Source of the DNA: Streptomyces sp. H39-S7
GTDB taxonomy: Bacteria > Actinomycetota > Actinomycetes > Streptomycetales > Streptomycetaceae
NCBI RefSeq assembly: GCF_027158205.1
Contig: NZ_JAPVLU010000069.1
Coordinates: 1-32,471, forward strand
Direction: 5' to 3'
DNA length: 32,471 nt
The notes under the pieces: generated by a model
What the model was told of the DNA's origin: nothing
Database searches by the model: none
The model's input: only the letters and a program-made list of their open reading frames with translations
Made by a program: the position numbers and the translations under genes
Shown here: positions 22,393 through 29,600 of the stretch, piece after piece
How positions within the stretch are numbered: position 1 is the first letter of the stretch
Layout: each line of letters opens with the position of its first letter

Positions 22393-23459
22393 GAACGCTC
22401 CCCCTCGGTGATCGGGATCGGTGCCAGCAGTTCGCCCGCCGCCGCGGACGAGGCGGCGAGCGCGGTCTTGGCGGCGCCGCCGCTGCCTCCGGTGAAGGTG
22501 AACAGACCGCTCGGGTAGGGCAGGGCCGGGCGCAGGGCGAGCCGGCCCTCGGGGGCGTAGGCCTCGGACATGGCGATGAAGTGGTGCGGCGGGTTGAGTG
22601 CCAGGCCGGGCAGCCGCCGCGCGGCGGTCTGCCGCACGGTGCGCTCCTCACGGTCGAGGAAGACCCGCTGGCCGGGGTCGGTGTCCCAGCGGTCGGTGGG
22701 GAGTCCCAGCAGCATCCTGTCGGGTCCCGCCGGGCGCCCGTACAGTCCGCTGGTCTCGTCGACGAAGGGCGGCGGGTGGTCCCCCGACGTGGCGTACAGG
22801 GCGCACTGGATGACCTTGGTGCGCAGGTCGGGCGCGGGCAGGCCGAGTCCGGTCAGCAGCCGGCCCGTCCAGCCGCCCGCGGCGAGCACCACCAGGTCGG
22901 CCGTGCCGCGGCCGGCGCCGGTGCGGTAGCCGAGCTCGCCGCCCTCCGGCCGGTCGAGCGAGCGCAGGTCGGTGGCGTCCAGCAGCCCGCCGCGCGCGAC
23001 GAAGTCCGCGCGGGCGCCGCGCCGCAGCGCGTCGGGAGAGAAGTACCCCGCGTGCCGTTCGAGCACCGCCGCGGAGTCCTCGGGCAGGTCGCTGAAGCCG
23101 TAGCGGGCGGCGAGCTCGCGGCGGTCGAGGATCAGCACGGAGCCGGGCAGGCTGCGGTCCACGTCGATGAGCCGGCGCAGCGGTGGAGCGGAGTGCAGGA
23201 TGTACAGCGAGCCGGTCTCCCGGTACTCCGACCATTCGCGCAGCAGCGCGCTGGCGCGCAGTTCCTGCAGGCTGCGCGCGGCCGACTCGGCGGCTCGGGG
23301 ATCGGCCTCGAAACCGCGGACGAGGCCGCCGGAGACCCCGGTGGAGTCGCGGGTGCCGGGTGCTCCGGTGACCAGGGTGACCCGCAGACCCGGGTGGCGC
23401 ACCAGCCGCCAGGCGAGCAGCATGCCGGCGAGTCCGCCGCCGACCACACAGATCCTCAT
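22389..23459 (-). CDS. FAD-dependent amine oxidase, DAO/glycine-oxidase family (Spb39-like)
   Basis: This 356-residue protein of the D-amino-acid oxidase fold starts MRICVVGGGLAGMLLAWRL, with FAD-binding GGGLAG at residues 7-12. GVSGGLVRG follows near residue 43, then the second FAD segment DLVVLAAGGWTG near residue 200. A C-terminal LFTFTGGSGGAAKTALA stands where the family has its G-x-x-G flavin site. In the s56-p1 pathway the homologous enzyme cleaves the N6-(carboxymethylamino)lysine adduct oxidatively, releasing hydrazinoacetic acid and a lysine-derived semialdehyde. That role fits here, because ATG 23459 overlaps the MetRS-like stop as ATGA and ATGA coupling also links it to the BBE gene. 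Assignment depends on context; family membership alone is secure. Confidence 0.88.
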   Translation of the reverse strand: MRICVVGGGLAGMLLAWRLVRHPGLRVTLVTGAPGTRDSTGVSGGLVRGFEADPRAAESAARSLQELRASALLREWSEYRETGSLYILHSAPPLRRLIDVDRSLPGSVLILDRRELAARYGFSDLPEDSAAVLERHAGYFSPDALRRGARADFVARGGLLDATDLRSLDRPEGGELGYRTGAGRGTADLVVLAAGGWTGRLLTGLGLPAPDLRTKVIQCALYATSGDHPPPFVDETSGLYGRPAGPDRMLLGLPTDRWDTDPGQRVFLDREERTVRQTAARRLPGLALNPPHHFIAMSEAYAPEGRLALRPALPYPSGLFTFTGGSGGAAKTALAASSAAAGELLAPIPITEGERS

Positions 23460-24799
23460 GGCCGGGCCACCGATCCGCCGCCGGTCAGGACGTCGAGCAG
23501 GCCGTCCGCCGGGCCGCCGGGGCCGCCGAGCAGGCAGCGGGCGGCGAGCGCGCTGTCGAAGGTCTCCAGGGCCAGGGCCTGTTCGGCGCGGGCCAGTTCG
23601 CCGGGGTCGGGGCCCCCGGTGCCGGGGTCGAGGTCCCAGCCGGCCGTGGCCGCGCGGTACCGCTCCCAGGTGAAGTTCGTGGCGTGCGGTGCGGGCCGGT
23701 CCCAGCTGAGGAACGCGCGCACCGCGCGGGGGTCCTCCTGCCGCAGCAGTTCGTGGGCCCAGACGGCGTGGCCGCGGCTGGTGGAGAACTTCGCCCCGTC
23801 GAGCCGGTAGAACTCGTTGACGACGAGCCCGCCGTGCACGCGCTGCGGCACCCCGGCGGCGGCGAACAGGGCGGGGAACAGGGCCAGGTAGTAGAAGGCG
23901 TTGTCCAGGCCGAGGAAGGTCCACACGGAGTCGACGCCGTCCCAGGCCTTGACGTGCTCGGCGAGTCCGGTTGCGTCCGGCTGCAGTTGCCGTCCGATGG
24001 TGTGCAGATAGCCCAGGCCCATCTCGGCCCACACGTCGACGCGCTGGCCGGGGAAGCCGTCCGCCGCGATGCCCCAGTCGGTGGGGTAGCTGAGCGGCAC
24101 GGTCGGCAGCGGATCGCTGAGCAGCCGCCAGACCAGTTCCCGTGCCCGGGGCGGCAGTGCCGCCCGGTACCAGACGCTCTGCAGCACCCCCCGGTACTCC
24201 TCCAGGCGGAGGACGGGCCCGGTCACCGTCCGCGTCCCGGTCGCGGGTTCTCCGCAGCGGGTGCAGCGCGGATCGACCAGGGCGGCGGCGGGCGTGTAGC
24301 TTCCGCACCCCTCGCAGGTGCCGCCGCCGGACGGGCCGTCGCAGTGCGCGCAGCGCCCGCTGACGTAGGCGTGGTGGGCGATGCCGGGGCAGTCGGCGCA
24401 GACCGGGGTCCGCCACTCCTCCACCGGCAGCGTGCCGGCCGCCACCAGCTCGCCGAGGAACCCCGCGACCGCCGAGCGGTACTCCGGGTCGTCCAGGGGT
24501 TCGGTGAATCCGTCGTGGCCGACTCCGACGCGGTCGAACACCTCGTGGATCAGCCCGGCGTAGCGGTCGCGCAGTTCGCGGACGCCGGTGCCTTCCTGGC
24601 GGGCCTTGGCCAGGACGTAGTTCTGATGGTCGTCGAGGCCGCACAGCGCGAACACCCGCTCACCGCGGCGGCGGGCGGCGCGCACCGCGATGTCGGCGGC
24701 CAGGTACGGGCCGGCGAGATGGCCCAGGTGCAGCGGGCCGTTCGGGGTGGGCGGCGGTGACAGGACGACGGTGGTGCCGGGCGCGCGGTCAGTGGGCAT
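23456..24799 (-). CDS. MetRS-like N-N bond-forming enzyme (hydrazine synthetase, MetRS half of Spb40 type)
   Basis: This 447-residue protein is built like the catalytic part of methionyl-tRNA synthetase: HLGH at residues 24-27 (HIGH motif), a zinc-knuckle insert with four CxxC pairs (134/137, 150/153, 162/165, 179/182), and KFSTS at 337-341 (KMSKS motif). The tail after KFSTS is short (about 105 residues), so the anticodon-binding domain is reduced or absent. This argues against a housekeeping MetRS. In Spb40 of the s56-p1 pathway such a domain is fused to a cupin; it activates glycine and joins it to N6-hydroxylysine to form the N-N bond. Here the cupin is a separate gene that overlaps this start (ATG 24799) by 11 bases, and the DAO gene overlaps the stop. 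Substrates are inferred. Confidence 0.9.
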   Translation of the reverse strand: MPTDRAPGTTVVLSPPPTPNGPLHLGHLAGPYLAADIAVRAARRRGERVFALCGLDDHQNYVLAKARQEGTGVRELRDRYAGLIHEVFDRVGVGHDGFTEPLDDPEYRSAVAGFLGELVAAGTLPVEEWRTPVCADCPGIAHHAYVSGRCAHCDGPSGGGTCEGCGSYTPAAALVDPRCTRCGEPATGTRTVTGPVLRLEEYRGVLQSVWYRAALPPRARELVWRLLSDPLPTVPLSYPTDWGIAADGFPGQRVDVWAEMGLGYLHTIGRQLQPDATGLAEHVKAWDGVDSVWTFLGLDNAFYYLALFPALFAAAGVPQRVHGGLVVNEFYRLDGAKFSTSRGHAVWAHELLRQEDPRAVRAFLSWDRPAPHATNFTWERYRAATAGWDLDPGTGGPDPGELARAEQALALETFDSALAARCLLGGPGGPADGLLDVLTGGGSVARP

Positions 24800-25169
24800 C
24801 GGCCGCTTCCGCCTCCTGCGGCTCCGCCCCGGCGGGCGCGGTCCCGCCCGGCAGCCAGTAGATGCTGAGGATCCGGACCGGTTCGTCGCCCGCCGTGATC
24901 ACATGCCGGTCGCCGGGCGTGAGGAGGATCGCGCTGCCCGCGGGGGCGGCGGTGTCCTCGCCGTTCACCGTGAAGACGGCGTCGCCGCCGACGACCACGG
25001 CGAGTTCGACCTCGGGGTGGTTGTCCAGAACGCTCCGGGAGTTGGCGGGGACCTGGCACCACATGGCGCTGAACGGCAGTCCGGAGGCGGCCGCGTACTG
25101 TTCCCAGCGTCCGATCTGGATGCCGTACTCGCTCGTGAGGGGCGAGTCGTCGATGCTGAACTTCTGCAC
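24789..25169 (-). CDS. Stand-alone cupin, partner of the MetRS-like hydrazine-forming enzyme
   Basis: This 126-residue single-domain cupin has motif 1 at NHPEVELAVVVGG, with likely metal ligands H51 and E55, and motif 2 at LLTPGDRHVI, with H89. In hydrazine synthetases of the Spb40 type the cupin domain catalyses rearrangement of the hydroxylysyl ester to the N-N-bonded product, and it is normally the N-terminal part of the MetRS-like protein. Here the gene order (cupin then MetRS-like, 11-base overlap) preserves that arrangement as two polypeptides. GTG 25169 is preferred, with GGGAG about 8 bases upstream. The open frame continues further upstream without cupin homology. It is the first gene of the five-gene operon and is divergent from the unknown gene at 25286. 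Confidence 0.87.
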   Translation of the reverse strand: MQKFSIDDSPLTSEYGIQIGRWEQYAAASGLPFSAMWCQVPANSRSVLDNHPEVELAVVVGGDAVFTVNGEDTAAPAGSAILLTPGDRHVITAGDEPVRILSIYWLPGGTAPAGAEPQEAEAADAH

Positions 25170-25225
25170 AGGAGTTCTCCCTACGCGCGGGCATGGATCT
25201 CTCGGCGCCATCGTGACGCGCGGGG

Positions 25226-25242
25226 CTCGAAGGGTCCTCAAG
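25226..25242. promoter_or_regulatory. Putative SARP-type 11-bp direct repeat controlling the hydrazine operon
   Basis: Minus-strand TTGAG (25237-25241) and TCGAG (25226-25230) are 11 bp apart and end 57 bases before the cupin start; on plus they read TCGAA then TCAAG, 44 bases before ATG 25286. The site lies in a 116-base divergent gap. Confidence 0.5.
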
Positions 25243-25285
25243 GGGAGGTTGGCGGCCGTCGCACGGCGTGTCACCATCTACCGCC

Positions 25286-25765
25286 ATGACCCCTCAGACG
25301 CAGGTCGGCGAGCGCCCGGTGGAGTACCGGCCGCGCGCCCTGAGCACACTGGCCCCGGAGTCGGAGCACGGCTGGACCGTCAAGCGGTACACCGTCTCGT
25401 CGTTCCGCGAGGTGCCGGCGCCGGACGTCCTGGAGTTCGCGCGGCGCAGCGTGCGGCTGTCGCTGCCGGATCCGTACCCGGCCCTCCCCTCGCACGCGTT
25501 CAGCGTCGTCCACGAGGACGAGGACGCCTGCTACGTCGTGGTGGGCTGGTGGAGCCGCAATCGGCTGATCCTGCACACCCGCACCTGGCTGGCCGACTGG
25601 GACGCGCTGGCCACGCCCGTCGAGGCGCCCGCGTACGCCACCGCGTGCATCTGGGAGATGGCCGCGATGGCGCACGAACGGGACGCCTGGGTCCGCCATG
25701 TGGTGGCCCCGGAGCGGCCGGACTTCCCGGCCTATCTGGCCTCGGCCGTCTCCGGGCCCCACTGA
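25286..25765 (+). CDS. Protein of unknown function, divergent from hydrazine operon
   Basis: I do not recognise this 159-residue soluble protein. It contains VKRYTVSSFREVPAPDVLEFARRSV, then CYVVVGWWSRNRLILHTRTWLADW near its middle, and an alanine-rich helical end with CIWEMAAMAHERDAWVRHVV. It has several tryptophans and no signal peptide or membrane segment. Homologues may be known as pathway-associated hypothetical proteins, but I cannot confirm that. ATG 25286 is used; GTG 25268 is in frame and would add six residues, and neither has a well-placed ribosome site (AGGGGAGG lies about 36 bases before the ATG). It shares the phased-repeat promoter region with the cupin operon, so it is likely expressed together with it. 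Confidence 0.75.
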   Translation: MTPQTQVGERPVEYRPRALSTLAPESEHGWTVKRYTVSSFREVPAPDVLEFARRSVRLSLPDPYPALPSHAFSVVHEDEDACYVVVGWWSRNRLILHTRTWLADWDALATPVEAPAYATACIWEMAAMAHERDAWVRHVVAPERPDFPAYLASAVSGPH

Positions 25766-25777
25766 CCGGACGGGCTG

Positions 25778-27307
25778 CTACGCGACGGCGCAGCCCTGGT
25801 ACGCCCCGATGTTCGGGGTTCCGGACGGGACCGGGTTGCCGAAGTAGTCCCGGCCGCCGTTGCCGGCGATCGGTGTCCCGGTGTGCAGCGCCGGCGAGCC
25901 GGTGCGCAGCCGGTAGCCGGCGGTGTCGGTGCGCGAGTGCGCGGCGCCCGGGGCGGTCAGCAGCGGATCGCCCGTGAGCGGGTGGGCGCCGAGCGGCGAT
26001 CCGGCGGCCACGTTCTGGTACACGTTGTGGCTGTAGGTGCTGGACGCGTCGCTGATCACCGATCCGGCGGGGCTGCCGACGAAGATGTTGTCGGTCAGCT
26101 GCATCGTCGAGGTCCCGTATACCTGGATCAGGTTCGCCGCGGTCGGCGCGTAGACGGTGTTGTTGTAGATCTTCGTGCCGGGCTCGTCACCGCACGGGCT
26201 GGTGATGACCCCGAAGAAGCCGTCGCCGCGGTCGTTCTGACTGATGTTGTAGCGGACGGTGCCGCCGCTCGCGCTGATTCCCGACGGGCAGATGAACAGG
26301 AAGCCCGCTCCGTTGTCGTGGCTGAAGTTGTACTGGTAGAGCGTGTCGGTGCTGCCGCCTTCCAGGTCGAAGGCCATCCCGGGGCTGACGCCGCCGGAGA
26401 CCTCGTTGTACTGGAACACCGCCCGGTCGGAGTTCCACGCGTAGGCGCCGACGTTGTAGTCGGTGGAGCGGGTGTTGTACCCCGCGACGGTGTTGCGCTG
26501 GATCAGGGGGTCCACGCCGTTGACGACCATGATCCCGTCGCCGCCGGTGTCGCTGATCCGGTTGTCCTCGATGAGGACGTGCGTGATGGGCACGAACTGC
26601 GTGCCCGGCCCGGTCGGGTTGGTCGCCCGGCGCTGCCAGTGCGAGGCGATGCCGATGCCGGCCCGGTCGACGTGGGTGACGCGGTTGCCCGTCACCTTGA
26701 CGCCGTCGAACCCGGTCGGCACCGAGGCGCCGCCCGCGCTGAACACGATGCCGCCGCTGGTGTCGTTGTCGCGGCAGTCGCAGCCGTTGACGTCGTGCAC
26801 GGTCAGATCGTCGAGCGTGTAGTGCCGGCCCGTCCCGTAATCCTCCAGCAGCACGTAGACCCCGACGCGCTGCTGAGTCACCGCGGGCGCGGGACCGGTG
26901 TTCGTGATGTCGAGATGCCGCAGGACATATCCCTCGACGTTGTGCAGGAAGACGGCCGCGGTGGCGCCCTGGCCGTCGATCCGGGCGGCCGAACCCGATC
27001 CGTAGGTGTTGACCGTGACCGGATGTTGTGCCGTTCCCGAGCCGCGCGGGGTGAGTGTGCCCCCGCAACTGGTGCCGGCCTTGAAGCGAACGGTGTCCCC
27101 GGGGTGCAGCACTGTGGCGTTGACCTTGGCGATGCTGCGCCAGGCCGTGGTGGTGCCGGTTCCGGCAGCGCTGTCGCTGCCGGCCGCGCAGTCCACATAT
27201 CGCGTGGTCCCGGTGGTGCCCGCGGACGCGGGTGCCGCCATCGCGAAGAGAAGGACCGCGGTGAAACAGGCGCCGGTGAGTGTCCGCACCGGCTTGATTC
27301 TGGTCAT
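25778..27307 (-). CDS. Secreted right-handed parallel beta-helix protein
   Basis: This 509-residue exported protein has a Sec signal peptide: positively charged start MTRIKPVRT, hydrophobic core ACFTAVLLFAMAAP, probable cleavage after ASA at residue 29. The mature part has many short repeats with Asn ladders (VHDVNGCDC, VKGNRVTHVD-like, IEDNRISDTGGDGI, IQRNTVAGYN, YQYNFSHDNGAG), typical of the pectate-lyase-like right-handed beta-helix (PbH1 repeats). Such proteins are polysaccharide lyases, hydrolases or adhesins; no catalytic set can be assigned by eye. The end, DYFGNPVPSGTPNIGAYQ, is a common C-terminal motif of these proteins. ATG 27307 has GGGGG about 8 bases upstream. It shares a divergent promoter region with the MMPL exporter. 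Its role in an antibiotic cluster is unclear. Confidence 0.88.
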   Translation of the reverse strand: MTRIKPVRTLTGACFTAVLLFAMAAPASAGTTGTTRYVDCAAGSDSAAGTGTTTAWRSIAKVNATVLHPGDTVRFKAGTSCGGTLTPRGSGTAQHPVTVNTYGSGSAARIDGQGATAAVFLHNVEGYVLRHLDITNTGPAPAVTQQRVGVYVLLEDYGTGRHYTLDDLTVHDVNGCDCRDNDTSGGIVFSAGGASVPTGFDGVKVTGNRVTHVDRAGIGIASHWQRRATNPTGPGTQFVPITHVLIEDNRISDTGGDGIMVVNGVDPLIQRNTVAGYNTRSTDYNVGAYAWNSDRAVFQYNEVSGGVSPGMAFDLEGGSTDTLYQYNFSHDNGAGFLFICPSGISASGGTVRYNISQNDRGDGFFGVITSPCGDEPGTKIYNNTVYAPTAANLIQVYGTSTMQLTDNIFVGSPAGSVISDASSTYSHNVYQNVAAGSPLGAHPLTGDPLLTAPGAAHSRTDTAGYRLRTGSPALHTGTPIAGNGGRDYFGNPVPSGTPNIGAYQGCAVA

Positions 27308-27357
27308 TTCCAACCCCCATTCGAGCCACTGACTGGCCGGATCCTTGCGGTGGCTGC

Positions 27358-27373
27358 TCGAGCTGCGCTCAAG
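27358..27373 (+). promoter_or_regulatory. Putative SARP-type 11-bp direct repeat upstream of MMPL exporter
   Basis: TCGAG (27358-27362) and TCAAG (27369-27373) are perfect pentamers 11 bp apart, 68 bases before the exporter start and 51 bases upstream of the beta-helix gene start on the other strand. Confidence 0.55.
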
Positions 27374-27440
27374 CCCGTACCGGGACCATGGCCGCCCCGG
27401 TTCGATACGAACTGCCGTTGATGTACGGAGGTGCCCCACC

Positions 27441-29558
27441 ATGACCCGTAGACGCACAGAGGCGTCCGGTCACCGGCTGCGGTGGCTGGTGCCGCTGCTG
27501 CTGGTCCTCGGATGGCTTCTGGTGAGCGGTGCGACCGGATCTTTCCAGGGCAAGCTCGGCGAAGTGGTCACCAACGACGGCGCGGCCTACCTGCCCGCCA
27601 AGGCCGAGTCCGTGCACGCCGACAAGCTCCAGGCCCAGTTCTCCGACAACAAGACCTATCCCGCGGTCGTCCTCTACGAACGCGCGTCCGGCATCACCGC
27701 CGCCGATCAGCAGGCGGTCGCCTCGGACGCCGCCGCGGCGGCGAAGCTGGAGGGTGTCCGCGGGCAGATCAGCCCCGTCACGCTGTCCAAGGACGGACGG
27801 GCGCTGCAGTTCACCGTCCCGCTGGTCAACCAGATCGACCCGGTCACGGACGCGGTGAAGGCACTGCGCGCCACGGCCGACAGCCACCAGGGACTGACCG
27901 GGCACGTCACCGGCCTCGGTGGCATGTACGCCGACTTCGGCGGGGCCTTCAGCAGCATCGACGGCCAACTGCTGGTGGTGGCCGTCGGGCTGGTGATCCT
28001 CGTCCTGTTGCTCGTCTACCGCAGTCCCACGCTGCCCGTCCTGGTCCTGCTGGGCATCGCCTTCGCGTCCGGGGTGGCCGCCGCCGTGGTCTACGGGCTG
28101 ACCCAGCACGGCGGCCTCACCCTCACCGGACAGAGCCAGGGTGTGCTCTCGGTGCTCGTCGTCGGCGCGACGACGGACTACTCGCTGCTGCTCGTCAGCC
28201 GCTACCAGGAGGAACTGCGCAGGACCCAGAACAAGTACGACGCGCTGGCCACCGCATGGCGGGCGGTGCTCAAGCCGGTGCTCGCCTCCGGCGGCACCGT
28301 CATCCTGGGCACCCTGTGCCTGCTGTTCAGCAACCTCAACAGCAACCGCAGCATGGGCCCGGTCGCCGCGGTCGGCATCACCGCGTCACTGCTGGCGGCA
28401 CTCACCTTCGTCCCGGCCGCGCTCGCCCTGATGGGCCGCGGCGCGTTCTGGCCGTTCCGTCCCGCCTTCGGCACCGCCGAGCGCACGGGCGAGGGGCTGT
28501 GGGGCAAGGTCGCCGGGCTCGTCGGCCGCCGGCCGCGCGGCATCTGGATCAGCACGGGCCTGCTGCTGGTGCTGGCCGCCGCCTTCACCACCCAGTTCCG
28601 GGCCGACGGACTCTCGGTGTCGGAGAACTTCACCAAGAAGCCCGACTCGGTCCACGGCCAGCAGGCGCTCAACGCCCACTTCCCGGGCGGCTCGGGCGTC
28701 CCGGTGACCATCATCACCAAGGCCGCCGCCGCGGAGCAGGTGGCAACCGCGGCACGCGGGGTGCCCGGCATCACCTCGGTGACCCGGCTGCCCAAGGAGG
28801 TCGGCGGCTACACGGAGATCGACGCCGTGCTGGCCACCACCCCCGACGCGCCGGCCGCTGTCGATGCCGTCAAGCGACTGCGTGACGTCGTCCACGCGGT
28901 ACCCGGCTCCGACTCCAAGGTCGGCGGCTTCACCGCCACCTCGATCGACACCCGGGTGGGCGGGGTCCGCGACTTCAAGGTCGTCGTCCCGCTGGTGCTG
29001 ATCGCGATCCTGATCGTCCTCGCCCTGCTGCTGCGGTCGCTGGTCGCCCCGCTGCTGCTGATCGCCACCGTCGTGCTGTCGTACGCGGCGAGCATGGGTG
29101 TGGCGGCCCTGGTGTTCAACCACGTCTTCCACTTCGCCAACGCGGATCCCTCGGTACCGCTGATGGGCTTCGTCTTCCTGGTGGCGTTCGGCGTGGACTA
29201 CAACATCTTCCTGATGCACCGGGTCAGGGAGGAAGCGCTGCTGCACGGCACACGCGAGGGCACGCTCTTCGCGCTGCGGCGCACCGGCGGCGTCATCACC
29301 TCGGCCGGCGTGGTGCTGGCGGCGACGTTCGCGGCGCTGGCGGTCGTGCCGATGGTCGCCATGGCCGAGCAGGCGTTCATCGTCGCGTTCGGTGTGCTGC
29401 TGGACACCATCGTCGTCCGGTCGCTGCTGGTGCCGGCCCTGACGCTGGAACTCGGCAACCGCGCGTGGTGGCCGTCGAAGGCCGTCTTCGGTACCCCGGC
29501 CACGACCGACCGCGCCGGGCGGGCGGAGACCGAGCGGGAGCCGCAGCCCGCGGGCTGA
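27441..29558 (+). CDS. MMPL/RND-family exporter (ActII-3-like)
   Basis: This 705-residue membrane transporter has two repeats, each with one helix, a large extracytoplasmic domain and a helix bundle: first helix LRWLVPLLLVLGWLLVSGA near residues 12-30, and second-half first helix GIWISTGLLLVLAAAF near residue 370. The proton-relay Asp-Tyr pairs of MMPL proteins are present: GATTDYSLLLVSRY near residue 243 and GVDYNIFLMHR near residue 580. ActII-3-type homologues export aromatic polyketides or give resistance in Streptomyces clusters, and the same role is likely here. ATG 27441 is chosen because GGAGGTG lies 9 bases upstream; the frame opens earlier without homology. It is divergent from the secreted beta-helix gene and convergent with a methyltransferase. 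Confidence 0.92.
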   Translation: MTRRRTEASGHRLRWLVPLLLVLGWLLVSGATGSFQGKLGEVVTNDGAAYLPAKAESVHADKLQAQFSDNKTYPAVVLYERASGITAADQQAVASDAAAAAKLEGVRGQISPVTLSKDGRALQFTVPLVNQIDPVTDAVKALRATADSHQGLTGHVTGLGGMYADFGGAFSSIDGQLLVVAVGLVILVLLLVYRSPTLPVLVLLGIAFASGVAAAVVYGLTQHGGLTLTGQSQGVLSVLVVGATTDYSLLLVSRYQEELRRTQNKYDALATAWRAVLKPVLASGGTVILGTLCLLFSNLNSNRSMGPVAAVGITASLLAALTFVPAALALMGRGAFWPFRPAFGTAERTGEGLWGKVAGLVGRRPRGIWISTGLLLVLAAAFTTQFRADGLSVSENFTKKPDSVHGQQALNAHFPGGSGVPVTIITKAAAAEQVATAARGVPGITSVTRLPKEVGGYTEIDAVLATTPDAPAAVDAVKRLRDVVHAVPGSDSKVGGFTATSIDTRVGGVRDFKVVVPLVLIAILIVLALLLRSLVAPLLLIATVVLSYAASMGVAALVFNHVFHFANADPSVPLMGFVFLVAFGVDYNIFLMHRVREEALLHGTREGTLFALRRTGGVITSAGVVLAATFAALAVVPMVAMAEQAFIVAFGVLLDTIVVRSLLVPALTLELGNRAWWPSKAVFGTPATTDRAGRAETEREPQPAG

Positions 29559-29600
29559 GCCCCCCGCGCGGCCCCTCCTTGTGGACAACGTACAGCGGTG

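Noticed and set aside
23456..24799. Calling the MetRS-like gene a second, resistant methionyl-tRNA synthetase.
   Set aside because: It has only about 105 residues after KFSTS, so the anticodon-binding domain is missing or much reduced, and it is overlapped on both sides by cupin and DAO genes that define a hydrazine operon.
29559..29600. A terminator between the MMPL exporter and the convergent methyltransferase.
   Set aside because: The gap is G/C-rich but I could not find an inverted repeat with a convincing stem.
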